Part shown: positions 36,082-44,602 of the stretch, piece by piece | Layout: the number at the start of each line of letters is the position of its first letter | Position numbering within the stretch: position 1 is the first letter of the stretch | Assembly (NCBI GenBank): GCA_913056365.1 | Contig: CAJXLT010000001.1 | Span: 806,001-870,000, forward strand | Length of the DNA: 64,000 nucleotides | Origin: an uncultured Paenibacillaceae bacterium | Lineage (GTDB): Bacteria; Bacillota; Bacilli; Paenibacillales; K13 | Direction: 5' to 3' | The notes under the pieces: generated by a model | What the model saw: only the letters and a program-made list of their open reading frames with translations | Database searches by the model: none | What the model was told of the DNA's origin: nothing | Translations under genes and position numbers: made by a program

Positions 36082-36626
36082 TTGCCTTCATTACAGGCGG
36101 AGCGCGTTCGGGTAAGAGTGAGCTCGCAGAGCAATTGGCGTTGGAGTGGAGGACTCAAGCATCCTATGAAGCGCCAACAGTTCTATATATTGCAACGGCC
36201 GTGCGTACAGACGAAGAGATGGAAGAGCGCATCCATGCGCATCTCGAGCGGAGAGGATCGGTGTGGGAGACATGTGAGCTTCGGGCAGCCTCAGACCTGG
36301 TCAGCGTTCTGCAACGCTTGCAGCCGCAGCAGACAATTATGCTGGACTGCATGACGATATGGTTGAGCCGGATGCTGTTCGAGGAACGCATAGAGCCGTC
36401 CGATATTGATGCTTGCTGGAGCGAATGTCTGCAGCTTATTCATGAGCGGCAGCTAGCGGCTGTCATCGTGTCCAATGATTTGAATGAAGGCATGCCTGCG
36501 GGCGATGCGTGGACAAGTCTATACATCTATTGGTTAGAACAGCTGCACAGACAGACTATAGCGCATGCTGATCTTGCTATACAAGCTGTTGCAGGTATGC
36601 CGCTCGTCTGGAAAGGAGAGCTATGA
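36078..36626 (+). CDS. cobU: Adenosylcobinamide kinase/guanylyltransferase CobU
   Basis: A 182-residue CobU-type protein. The P-loop GGARSGKS is near residue 6. The region around the active-site His reads TDEEMEERIHAHLERRGSVW near 43-62, with the Trp expected after it. The C-terminal block keeps VSNDLNEG and AGMPLVWKG, but the usual RxxRDxxGxxNQ segment is replaced by unrelated residues. CobU phosphorylates adenosylcobinamide and then transfers GMP. It overlaps cobD and cobS by ATGA junctions. A second CobU-like gene two genes downstream has the missing segment. Confidence 0.88.
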   Translation: MIAFITGGARSGKSELAEQLALEWRTQASYEAPTVLYIATAVRTDEEMEERIHAHLERRGSVWETCELRAASDLVSVLQRLQPQQTIMLDCMTIWLSRMLFEERIEPSDIDACWSECLQLIHERQLAAVIVSNDLNEGMPAGDAWTSLYIYWLEQLHRQTIAHADLAIQAVAGMPLVWKGEL

Positions 36627-37399
36627 TCAAATTATCGCTGCAAGGTCTGCTCGTTGCCTTGCAATTCATCACCCGCTTGCCAATCCCGTATCGGGGTGAA
36701 TGGTCGGCACGTGTACTGCGGGCTGCCTTGTTCGCTTATGTGCCAATCGGGCTGCTAATTGGCGGCATACTCGCAGCCGTCGCGGTATCTGGTTCTCTCT
36801 ACTTGCCGCGTCTCGTACTGGATCTCACAATGCTCACTGTGTGGATCGGATTGACGGGAGGGCTTCATCTTGACGGCTGGATGGATGCGGCGGATGCTGC
36901 CGCATCGCAAGGCGATCTGGAACGTCGTCGTTCCATTATGAAGGACCCGCATGCGGGGAGCTTCGCTGTATTGGCGCTCGTCATGCTCTTGGGCTGGAAG
37001 CTCGTACTCATCGACACGCTGCTGCAAGCTGTACAGCAGTATGAACTTGGCTTGCAAGTGGCAATATGGCTGTTCGTCCCCGCTTCTGCCAGATTCGCTG
37101 CGCTCATTCTTATGCGAGCTGTGCAGCCATTCAAGCAGGAAGGGCTTGGCTGGCTATGGAGTCGACAAGCGACGGGCAGTGTGCTCATTGTCTCCAGCTT
37201 ATGGCTGTTGCTGCTGCTAGTCTGGCAGCCTATTGTCCTGTATCCGCTTGCGGCAATGGGTCTGTTGCTAGTCTGGTATACAAGGTGGTGCAGGCGGCAA
37301 TTCGGTGGAATGAACGGTGATCTTACCGGTGCGCTCATCGAGGGAACGGAGCTGGCTAGCTTGGCAGCGGCTGTCATTGGATTACTTATTCTAGGTTAA
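36623..37399 (+). CDS. cobS: Cobalamin synthase (adenosylcobinamide-GDP ribazoletransferase)
   Basis: A 258-residue membrane enzyme that joins adenosylcobinamide-GDP with alpha-ribazole (phosphate), the last assembly step. The Asp-rich motif GGLHLDGWMDAADA near residue 73-87 is the metal-binding site. FITRLPIP near the start and about six hydrophobic helices are typical. It starts inside the cobU stop codon, so translation is coupled. Confidence 0.93.
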   Translation: MIKLSLQGLLVALQFITRLPIPYRGEWSARVLRAALFAYVPIGLLIGGILAAVAVSGSLYLPRLVLDLTMLTVWIGLTGGLHLDGWMDAADAAASQGDLERRRSIMKDPHAGSFAVLALVMLLGWKLVLIDTLLQAVQQYELGLQVAIWLFVPASARFAALILMRAVQPFKQEGLGWLWSRQATGSVLIVSSLWLLLLLVWQPIVLYPLAAMGLLLVWYTRWCRRQFGGMNGDLTGALIEGTELASLAAAVIGLLILG

Positions 37400-37423
37400 G
37401 TCATTATAAGGGAGGGGTTCAGA

Positions 37424-37921
37424 TTGCTGATGATTGCCGGAGGCGCCTATGCAGGGAAGCGCCGCTACTTGCGCAGCCGCGAATCGCATGTGCATTGGCA
37501 TAGCGCCTATGATGGGAAGCAATGGAGTGACTGGCAGACAGCATGGGAGCAGGCGATCGCAACATCGTCCATACTTGTACTGGAAGGTTTGGAACTATGG
37601 ATCGCTGAGGCATTGAAGCAAGGACATTCAGCTGATGCCGTGCGCAAGGAATACCGAGCTGTGCTTCACGAGCTTAAGCAACTGGAAGATGTAAGGCGAG
37701 AAGAAGCGAATGATTCCGCATCGCACGACCATCACGTCGCCATACTGATGCTGGAGATGGGACGAGGGATCGTCCCGATGCAAGCGAATGAGCGAGCGTT
37801 ACGGGATACGGCAGGCTGGCTTCAGCAGGATGCAGCCAGCCTCAGCAGTGAAGCCGTATATATATGGCACGGATTACCCCGTGTGATGAAGCAGACTCTC
37901 GTCAATCCCGAGCTCGACTAA
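37424..37921 (+). CDS. Divergent second CobU-like protein
   Basis: A 165-residue protein with a TTG start after AGGGAGGGG. It opens with LMIAGGAYAGKRRYL, a P-loop-like GGxxxGK in which the usual Ser/Thr after Lys is Arg. Its C-terminal block MGRGIVPMQANERALRDTAG, then WLQQDAASLSSEAVYIWHGLP, closely follows the CobU pattern GxGIVPxxxxxRxxRDxxGxxNQ. The middle part with the active-site His seems lost. It is probably not active alone and may pair with the first CobU. The 3' end overlaps the opposite BtuF-like gene by 48 bases. Confidence 0.7.
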   Translation: MLMIAGGAYAGKRRYLRSRESHVHWHSAYDGKQWSDWQTAWEQAIATSSILVLEGLELWIAEALKQGHSADAVRKEYRAVLHELKQLEDVRREEANDSASHDHHVAILMLEMGRGIVPMQANERALRDTAGWLQQDAASLSSEAVYIWHGLPRVMKQTLVNPELD

Positions 37922-38722
37922 CAGCGGATCACGCCCATCGAACGGCGGATATACGTCTGGATGCAGCTGAGCGGCTGCTTTGGCCAAGCCTGTCAGCAAG
38001 CGCGGTGACGGCCGGCAGAACAACGGCTCGTCCAACACATAGATGCGCTGATTGCGAATGGCCGATATGGCTTGCGCTTGATCCCGCGCGATGACGATTT
38101 CAGGTGATACCTTGTCCTGATGCACACCTACCCATACGAGATGAATGATGTCCGGATTCCGTTTGATAACTTCCTCCCATGTCGTCTTGACACTCGCTTC
38201 CGCATGATCGGCGAACACATTCTCCGCACCTGCAAGCTCACTTATTTCGGTCAGCCAATTCCCGCCTCCGGGGGTGAACACCGGCTTCGGCCACCATTCC
38301 CAATATATCTTCGGACGGTCGCTAACCGCGCATGCCAGTTTCTGGTATCGGTTGATCAGCCGATCGAACGCCTCTACGGCAAGCTTAGCGCGATCCATTA
38401 CGCCCAAATCCTCTCCTACCGCCAGCAGATTGCTGCGAATCTCTTGCAGTGATTTCGGATGGTACACCTTGTGGGTCAGACCTCTTGCTTGCAATCCTTC
38501 AATATTGCGCTCCATGCCAGGTACAGACAGCGAGGCCAGAATGTAATCAGGCTTAGCAGCTTCGAGTCGATCGAGATCGATAGACATATCTGAGCCGAGC
38601 CGTACGGCATCCTGTCTCACTGCGGGCCAGTCGGAATAGTCGTCAAGCGCGACAATACGATCTTGCAGCCCTAAATAAGTCAATAGTTCGGTGTTGCTTG
38701 GACATAAGGAAGCAATGCGCAT
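37874..38722 (-). CDS. BtuF-like cobalamin-binding protein without signal peptide
   Basis: A 282-residue protein of the BtuF/FepB fold, starting MRIASLCPSNTELLTYLGL. It holds DRIVALDDYSDWP near residue 22, PDYILASLSVPGMERNIEGL and PDIIHLVWVGVHQDKV. No hydrophobic signal peptide or lipobox is visible, so it would stay in the cytoplasm or need another anchor. Neighbours suggest corrinoid binding. It is convergent with the CobU-like gene, and its start has only a weak AAAGGTTG site. Confidence 0.82.
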   Translation of the reverse strand: MRIASLCPSNTELLTYLGLQDRIVALDDYSDWPAVRQDAVRLGSDMSIDLDRLEAAKPDYILASLSVPGMERNIEGLQARGLTHKVYHPKSLQEIRSNLLAVGEDLGVMDRAKLAVEAFDRLINRYQKLACAVSDRPKIYWEWWPKPVFTPGGGNWLTEISELAGAENVFADHAEASVKTTWEEVIKRNPDIIHLVWVGVHQDKVSPEIVIARDQAQAISAIRNQRIYVLDEPLFCRPSPRLLTGLAKAAAQLHPDVYPPFDGRDPLLVELGIDESLLHHTG

Positions 38723-38928
38723 ATGTCATGAACACAACCTTTCTGCTCATATGATTCTTCTATTCTAGCACATCGCTTCAACTAGGGTATGCATAGGAAG
38801 TGTGTGATGTTCTCATACTTGTGTGCAAGAAGTATCTTCACAGGCTGATTGCAACATGCTCTTTTGCGCACATCCGAACTGGTGTACAATACGATCAGGG
38901 ACTAGTTCCAGTGACAGGAGTTGAATAG

Positions 38929-39663
38929 ATGCTAGTAATCAAGCAACTGCATAAGAGCTATGAGAATAAGCCGATATTGAAGGGGATTGATTTCGCTGTA
39001 GCCGAAGGGGAGTTTATATGCCTGATCGGTGCAAGCGGCAGCGGCAAGACGACATTGTTCCGTTGTCTGGCCTTGCAGGAGCGCTGGGATCGCGGTCAGT
39101 ACTTGTACAAGGGCAATGATCTTGTTAAGCTGAACCCGCTTGCCCGCTGGTGGCAGCGCAGAGACTGGGCGTACATAGAAGAGAAGGCTGTCATGAATCC
39201 GAACAAAACCGCGCTGCAGAACATTCTTGCTAGCCGGACGAAGTATATCCCGTTCTGGCGCAGACTGATCGGCAAGCCAGGTGTGGATGAGCACGTATTC
39301 GCTATGGATTACTTGGAGAAGGTCGGTCTGCTCGAGCAAGCGAAGCGGAAAACCGGAAAGCTGAGCGGCGGTGAGAAGCAGCGAGTAGCGATCGCCAAAT
39401 CACTCGTGCAAGGCGCACAAATTGTATTCACAGATGAGCCGGTGTCGGGACTGGATCCGCGTTCTGCTGAACGCGTCATGCAGGATTTGAAACGGATGAA
39501 TGAACAACAGAAGGTGACCGTACTATGTATCATGCATCAGGTGGATCTTGCAGAGAAGTTCGCTGATCGCATATTGGGAATGGCGGATGGCAAGATCGTA
39601 CTGGATGTGCGCGGCAGAAGGTTAACGGGTCATGAGAAACGATCTGTAATCGGCATAGAATGA
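38929..39663 (+). CDS. ABC transporter ATP-binding protein, PhnC-like
   Basis: A 244-residue ABC ATPase with Walker A GASGSGKTT near residue 32, signature LSGGEKQR near 145, and Walker B VFTDEPVSGLDP near 165. The middle LNPLARWWQRRDWAYIEEKAV part and overall order resemble phosphonate-type PhnC ATPases. No permease or binding protein is adjacent, so it may serve partners elsewhere or have another role. A CAGGAG site precedes the ATG. Confidence 0.85.
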   Translation: MLVIKQLHKSYENKPILKGIDFAVAEGEFICLIGASGSGKTTLFRCLALQERWDRGQYLYKGNDLVKLNPLARWWQRRDWAYIEEKAVMNPNKTALQNILASRTKYIPFWRRLIGKPGVDEHVFAMDYLEKVGLLEQAKRKTGKLSGGEKQRVAIAKSLVQGAQIVFTDEPVSGLDPRSAERVMQDLKRMNEQQKVTVLCIMHQVDLAEKFADRILGMADGKIVLDVRGRRLTGHEKRSVIGIE

Positions 39664-39698
39664 TGGAAGCGCAAGGTGATGTGAAGGAGGATATATAG

Positions 39699-40430
39699 AT
39701 GCTGGCTCATACACCGCTTGTGTTCGCCCATCGCGGCGCATCTGCTGATGCGCCGGAGAATACGATGGCTGCATTCCGGCTTGCGGCAGAACAAGGAGCT
39801 GACGGATTGGAGCTCGATGTCCACATGAGCCGTGACGGTCAATTGGTCGTCATTCACGATGAGACATTGCAGCGGACAACACGCGCAAGCGGACTCGTCG
39901 TGCAGCGGACAGCGGCCGAGCTGAGCAGTGTGGATGCCGGCAAGCGATTTCCCGCATACAAGGGAGAGCCGGTTCCGAAGCTCGAGGAAGTGTTGGAGCT
40001 TGTCAGAGATGCCGGCTTACAGGTGAATATTGAGCTGAAGAGCGGACGAACACCCTACCTTGGCATGGAGAAAGAAGCTGTCAGGCTCGTTCGCCGATTC
40101 GGACTGGAATCGTGTACGGTGTTCTCCTCATTCGCCCACACAAGGTTGAGTAAGCTGAAGGAACTCGCACCAGAGATTGAAACAGCCGTATTGTTCAAGC
40201 ACAGCATCCCGAATCTGTCGGCATACGTTCGTTCGCTTGGCGCCGGTTCGCTTCATCCGCACTATCGTATTGTTACGCCGGACCTGATCGAAACTGCGCG
40301 TCAGTTAGGCTTGTCGGTCCGACCGTACACAGTAGACAAACCGAAAGTTATGCAACGCATGGCAGAGCTTGGCGCAGATGCGCTGATTACGAATGTGCCT
40401 GCTGTTATGCGAAGAGTTATAGGCGTATAA
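39699..40430 (+). CDS. Glycerophosphodiester phosphodiesterase (GDPD)
   Basis: A 243-residue cytoplasmic TIM-barrel phosphodiesterase that splits glycerophosphodiesters into glycerol 3-phosphate and an alcohol. Motifs are HRGASADAPENTMAAF near residue 11, the metal-binding GLELDVHMSRDGQLVVIHDE, and VNIELKS. No signal peptide is present, which fits the UgpQ-like cytosolic form. GAAGGAGG gives a strong start. It follows the ABC ATPase by 35 bases. Confidence 0.93.
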   Translation: MLAHTPLVFAHRGASADAPENTMAAFRLAAEQGADGLELDVHMSRDGQLVVIHDETLQRTTRASGLVVQRTAAELSSVDAGKRFPAYKGEPVPKLEEVLELVRDAGLQVNIELKSGRTPYLGMEKEAVRLVRRFGLESCTVFSSFAHTRLSKLKELAPEIETAVLFKHSIPNLSAYVRSLGAGSLHPHYRIVTPDLIETARQLGLSVRPYTVDKPKVMQRMAELGADALITNVPAVMRRVIGV

Positions 40431-40458
40431 TGATGTGACAGGAACAGGAGGGAATGAA

Positions 40459-41448
40459 GTGACGTTGCAAGCTGAGCATCATGCAGAGAAAGTTATTGAA
40501 GTAGATCGACTAATGAAGTCCTATGGTTCGTTCCAAGCGGTGAACGGGGTTTCCTTCACGGTAAGAAAAGGTGAAATCTTCGGACTTCTCGGTCCGAATG
40601 GCGCAGGCAAAACAACGACGATGGAGATGATCGAAGGGCTGCGCAAGCCGGACAGCGGCTCAGCAGTCGTGGCTGGCTATGATACGAGGACGCAGCTCAA
40701 TGAGGTGAAGAGTGTAATTGGCGTGCAGCTGCAATCTACATCCTTGTTCGAGCTGCTGAAGGTGAAGGAAATTATGCGTATGTACGCGAGCTTCTTCAAG
40801 CATACATTGCCTATCGAGCCATTGCTGGAACGCATGATTCTAACGGAGAAGTCGAACAGTCGGATTAAGAACTTATCGGGCGGTCAGAAGCAACGGCTAG
40901 CTATTGCGCTTGCCTTGTTGAATGATCCGCAAGTTATTTTCCTCGATGAACCGACGACAGGTCTCGATCCGCAGGCCCGCAGGACGTTGTGGGACATTGT
41001 GCTTGGATTGAAGGAGCAAGGCAGAACGATTGTGCTTAGTACGCATTATATGGATGAAGCGCACGTATTGTGCGACCGTATTTGTTTAATGGATCAAGGG
41101 CAGGTCATTGCGCTGGATACGCCTGCTGCACTCGTGCGCAGCTTGCAATCGGAAAGCGCGATTGAATTTCGATTGGCTGACGAGAATGGCTTCGCGCTAA
41201 CGGCCGCGATAGAGGATGCGGATAAGCAGCAGCTGTCCGCATGGTTGAGTGGTGTGAGCGGTGTGAAGCAGGTGGATTTCCGCAAGGATACGATCGTGTT
41301 GTACACCGACAATCTGCAGGAAGCACTCATCGGGTTTATTCGTGAGTCGAGCGAGCGCAAGCTAAGCTTCTCAGACTTGCAGACGAGGACTTCTTCGTTG
41401 GAGGATGTATTTATTCATATGACAGGAAGGAGCCTGCGGGAAGCATGA
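40459..41448 (+). CDS. ABC-2 type exporter, ATP-binding protein
   Basis: A 329-residue ATPase of the DrrA/CcmA-like group. Walker A GPNGAGKTTT is near residue 49, signature LSGGQKQRLAIALALL near 143, Walker B VIFLDEPTTGLDP near 163, and the H-loop STHYMDEAH. The C-terminal third is the extension of drug or polymer exporters. GTG 40459 with AGGAGG six bases upstream is preferred over the GTG at 40435. The permease gene overlaps by ATGA. Confidence 0.92.
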   Translation: MTLQAEHHAEKVIEVDRLMKSYGSFQAVNGVSFTVRKGEIFGLLGPNGAGKTTTMEMIEGLRKPDSGSAVVAGYDTRTQLNEVKSVIGVQLQSTSLFELLKVKEIMRMYASFFKHTLPIEPLLERMILTEKSNSRIKNLSGGQKQRLAIALALLNDPQVIFLDEPTTGLDPQARRTLWDIVLGLKEQGRTIVLSTHYMDEAHVLCDRICLMDQGQVIALDTPAALVRSLQSESAIEFRLADENGFALTAAIEDADKQQLSAWLSGVSGVKQVDFRKDTIVLYTDNLQEALIGFIRESSERKLSFSDLQTRTSSLEDVFIHMTGRSLREA

Positions 41449-42539
41449 AAGCCTATTTGCAATTAACTTGGTCGCAATTACTCGTATTCTCACGCAATCG
41501 CGCAGTTATTTTTTTCAGTTTAATATTTCCGATCTTTCTGATGCTTGCTTTAGGATCTTTTCTCGGTGCGGGTGGGAGCGTGCAGGTGCAAGGTTATGTC
41601 GTGGATGAAGACGGCACGCCGGCTTCCGCAGCATTAGCGGAGGAGCTTCTCGGTCATAGCTTGTTGCAAGTGGAGCTGAATGGGCAGCTGAGCGAAGCAG
41701 AGGAGCTTGTTCGTCAAGACGAAGGCGATCTGATTGTGATCATCCCGGCTGGATATGGGGCAGAGCTAGCGAAGGGAACAGCGTCAGAAGCCCGCGTGCA
41801 GGTGCTGTACGATGATACGAGCAGTAATGCGCAGAGCTTGGGCGTGCAGGCAGTTCAGCAAGCGGCAGACACTGTCAGCAAGCAGGAGGTTGATTATACG
41901 CCAGTCATATCCGTCGCAGCGGACGGGATGGAAGGGCTCGATCTTCGTTATGTGGATTTTCTAGTGCCCGGTATCGTTGCGATGATGATTATGAATGCGA
42001 ATTTGAACGGTGTGGCAGGTCAAATCTCAGCTTGGCGCGAACGCGGTATATTGCGGCGGATGCAAAGCACGACGTTGAAGCCATGGCAATTTATTGCCGG
42101 TCAAATTACGGCGCGGCTGCTGCTTAACGGCTCCCAAGCGCTGATCGTGCTGTTGGTCGGGTTTCTCGTATTTGACACACAGGTGAACGGCAATTGGTTA
42201 GAGCTGATTTTGTTCGTTATATTGGGCACATTGACGTTCATGGCGATCGGATTTATAATCGCGGGCTTGGCCAAAAATCCGGAAAGCGCAGGTCCGATTG
42301 CCGGGTTCATCTCATTCCCGCTCTTGTTCCTTGGCGGCATTTTCTTCCCGATTAGCAATATGCCCGGATGGCTGCAGCCGGTCGTAGAGCTTATTCCAAT
42401 CGCTCACTTGACTACCGCAATGCGTGAAGTGATGAATATCGGCAGCGGCTTGGCGACACTGTGGCCAGAAGCGCTGCTGCTGACCAGCTGGATGACGGTG
42501 GCGTTCATTATCGCCAGTCTGACCTTCAAATGGGAGTAA
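41445..42539 (+). CDS. ABC-2 type exporter, permease
   Basis: A 364-residue membrane protein. One helix lies near residues 20-40, then a long extracytoplasmic domain (about 45-175), then five helices to the end with the ABC-2 pattern around FISFPLLFLGGIFFPI. It forms the channel of the exporter with the ATPase before it. The substrate is unknown; lipids, drugs or peptides are possible. Its start overlaps the ATPase stop. Confidence 0.92.
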   Translation: MKAYLQLTWSQLLVFSRNRAVIFFSLIFPIFLMLALGSFLGAGGSVQVQGYVVDEDGTPASAALAEELLGHSLLQVELNGQLSEAEELVRQDEGDLIVIIPAGYGAELAKGTASEARVQVLYDDTSSNAQSLGVQAVQQAADTVSKQEVDYTPVISVAADGMEGLDLRYVDFLVPGIVAMMIMNANLNGVAGQISAWRERGILRRMQSTTLKPWQFIAGQITARLLLNGSQALIVLLVGFLVFDTQVNGNWLELILFVILGTLTFMAIGFIIAGLAKNPESAGPIAGFISFPLLFLGGIFFPISNMPGWLQPVVELIPIAHLTTAMREVMNIGSGLATLWPEALLLTSWMTVAFIIASLTFKWE

Positions 42540-42596
42540 ATGATTCCAGTCCACACTCCGATATAGAAGTTATAGCATAACGGAGGAGGAAGCCGT

Positions 42597-44216
42597 GTGG
42601 AAACTGGCAATCAACCAGTGGAGCCGCGTACCGGTCTGCCGGAGCCTGCGGGTGAGGATGAGCTGCAGTTCTGGAAGAAATATTTGGTCGAGCACCCGGA
42701 CAGCAAGATGGCATGGTATTTGCTTGGCAAAGCCTATGATCGCCAGCAGCAGCCTGGCAAGGCGAACTATTGTTATGTACAGGCAGGCGACGTGTACCGT
42801 GCGTACGAGAAGAAGTCGATCGCCATGGACGCAGAGTCTGAACAAGTAGAAGTAGTACAATTGGATCAACGAGTCGAACCGACTGGACGCTCTGGTAAGT
42901 CTAGGCGGACCGTTGTGAGCGTGATAGTATTTGTCGTACTGCTGTCGTTCCTCGCAGCAAGCGCAGTGCGTGATGCATCATTCCCTGGTGAGACCGATCC
43001 GCCCGGCATAGAAGATGCGCAGCAGCCGACAGACGAGGATGAGCAATCTGGGGCTGATGAGACGCCTGTATGGATCGATCCGTCAGATGATGTGGAGAAG
43101 GAGCTGCCAACGCCGCCAGTGGTGCGGCAAACAGGATGGTCGGTGCAATATATGGACAGCGATCGTTCGCAGGATGAGCAATTTCGGGCAGATGCTGCGG
43201 CAGCAGTGGGCGGCATGCTTGTTCATTCCGATAACTCGTCCCAAGAGAATTACCTAGTTCATGCCGGATCTATAGCGGCAGGGAATCGGCAATGGATCGA
43301 ATGGCGCAACGGGATGAATGTGCTAGTAGCGATCGATAAGCCTGCTAGATCGGGTGTAAGTCGTGTACACCATTATGATGAATGGCTGTGTGAATGTTCG
43401 CCGACAGCTACACCTGCACGAATTACTGAGGCTGTGCTTGATTGGCAGGCGGCACAAGAAGAGCTGTTAGTTGCCATGTCTGCTGCGGAACATTATCGGC
43501 AACGCAATGGAGGGACTCTTGAGAACCCGCAACAGTTGACTGCGGATTATCCGCGCAACGCATTATCCGGTTTGACTGCTCTGATGGCAGACGAATTAGA
43601 TCAATCACAGCCAGTTAGAATGGATGATACACCACAGTTATCTTATTTTCCATACAAAGCGCTTCTGCAATTCCCGACTATGACGGATGAACCTTCCGAT
43701 CCGGACGGATTACCGGATGTGTCGCTCGTGACAGGAACGCAAGGAGTAGAGGATGATGAAGCGGGTCTTATATGGGATCAGCCGCTTGAGATTATCGTCG
43801 ATACGTCTACACATAAGCTCGCAGTGGTGAGCGGTTCCGTGATGCTCCGTAATTATTCGGTCGGACTCGGCGGCGAGCGGACACCGCACGGTGAATTTAC
43901 GATAAGCGAGAAGGTGCGCAATCCGAACGGCCGGGATGACGGCGACTTCGGCAGCAGAGGTATGACGCTCTCCGACACATTGTACGCGATACATGGGACG
44001 AATGAGCCGGAGAGCATCGGCAAGGATGAATCACTTGGTTGTGTAAGGATGACGAAGGAAGATGTGGAAGAGCTGTTCGACATGGTTCCGTTAGGTACGA
44101 AAGTGACGATAACCGATAACGTACTGCCCGATCACGAGATCGTTCCTGTTGAGCGATTCGGACTTCCTTCTGAAGCGCAAGAGACGAATGATGCTAAGGT
44201 TTACAAGTGGTTGTGA
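42597..44216 (+). CDS. L,D-transpeptidase (YkuD domain) with N-terminal cytoplasmic region
   Basis: A 539-residue type II membrane protein. The first 100 residues are cytoplasmic and TPR-like (FWKKYLVEHPDSKMAWYLLG). A transmembrane helix spans about 103-125. An acidic linker and a long extracellular part follow. The YkuD catalytic domain is near 395-510, with YAIHGTNEPESIG near 463 and the active-site Cys in SLGCVRM near 480. L,D-transpeptidases form 3-3 peptidoglycan crosslinks or attach proteins. The start is GTG after GGAGGAGG. A hairpin terminator follows. Confidence 0.9.
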   Translation: METGNQPVEPRTGLPEPAGEDELQFWKKYLVEHPDSKMAWYLLGKAYDRQQQPGKANYCYVQAGDVYRAYEKKSIAMDAESEQVEVVQLDQRVEPTGRSGKSRRTVVSVIVFVVLLSFLAASAVRDASFPGETDPPGIEDAQQPTDEDEQSGADETPVWIDPSDDVEKELPTPPVVRQTGWSVQYMDSDRSQDEQFRADAAAAVGGMLVHSDNSSQENYLVHAGSIAAGNRQWIEWRNGMNVLVAIDKPARSGVSRVHHYDEWLCECSPTATPARITEAVLDWQAAQEELLVAMSAAEHYRQRNGGTLENPQQLTADYPRNALSGLTALMADELDQSQPVRMDDTPQLSYFPYKALLQFPTMTDEPSDPDGLPDVSLVTGTQGVEDDEAGLIWDQPLEIIVDTSTHKLAVVSGSVMLRNYSVGLGGERTPHGEFTISEKVRNPNGRDDGDFGSRGMTLSDTLYAIHGTNEPESIGKDESLGCVRMTKEDVEELFDMVPLGTKVTITDNVLPDHEIVPVERFGLPSEAQETNDAKVYKWL

Positions 44217-44232
44217 TTGTAGGAGCATGATT

Positions 44233-44296
44233 GAAAAGACGCCTCCTGTGATGCTGTTGCAATCAGTATCCGTCCTAAGGGAGGCCTCTTTTCATT
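44233..44296. terminator. Terminator after the L,D-transpeptidase gene
   Basis: GAAAAGACGCCTCC pairs with GGGAGGCCTCTTTTC across a loop of about 32 bases. The stem ends in A and T tracts, so it may work in both directions. It marks the left border of the AT-rich island. Confidence 0.65.
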
Positions 44297-44391
44297 TCCC
44301 CTCGCATATTCGTCTTGGTCATTATATCGTTCAATCTTAGGACAGCTTAATGTGAGGTAAAGGTCGTGTTGTGGCACATGAAAACTGAATA

Positions 44392-44428
44392 TTGACAGAT
44401 GAAAGATTTCCGTGTATTTTACTATAAT
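44392..44428 (+). promoter_or_regulatory. Promoter before the secreted repeat protein
   Basis: TTGACA at 44392-44397 is followed 17 bases later by TATTTT at 44415-44420, and a TATAAT lies at 44423-44428. Either could be the -10. The leader of about 170 bases before the start codon shows no known RNA motif. Confidence 0.4.
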
Positions 44429-44602
44429 GTAACATATTCCACCAAGTGTTTCTTCGTATATTGAATACCTCTTCAGATTAATACTCACCATTTGTACTCC
44501 TAAGTGTTCAGACATTCTAAATTCTCATGTAGTTAGCATCATAGTTCCGCATCAAAGTTAAGTGCAGCTTTCGAACAAATTAATTGAAAGGAGAAGTATC
44601 AC

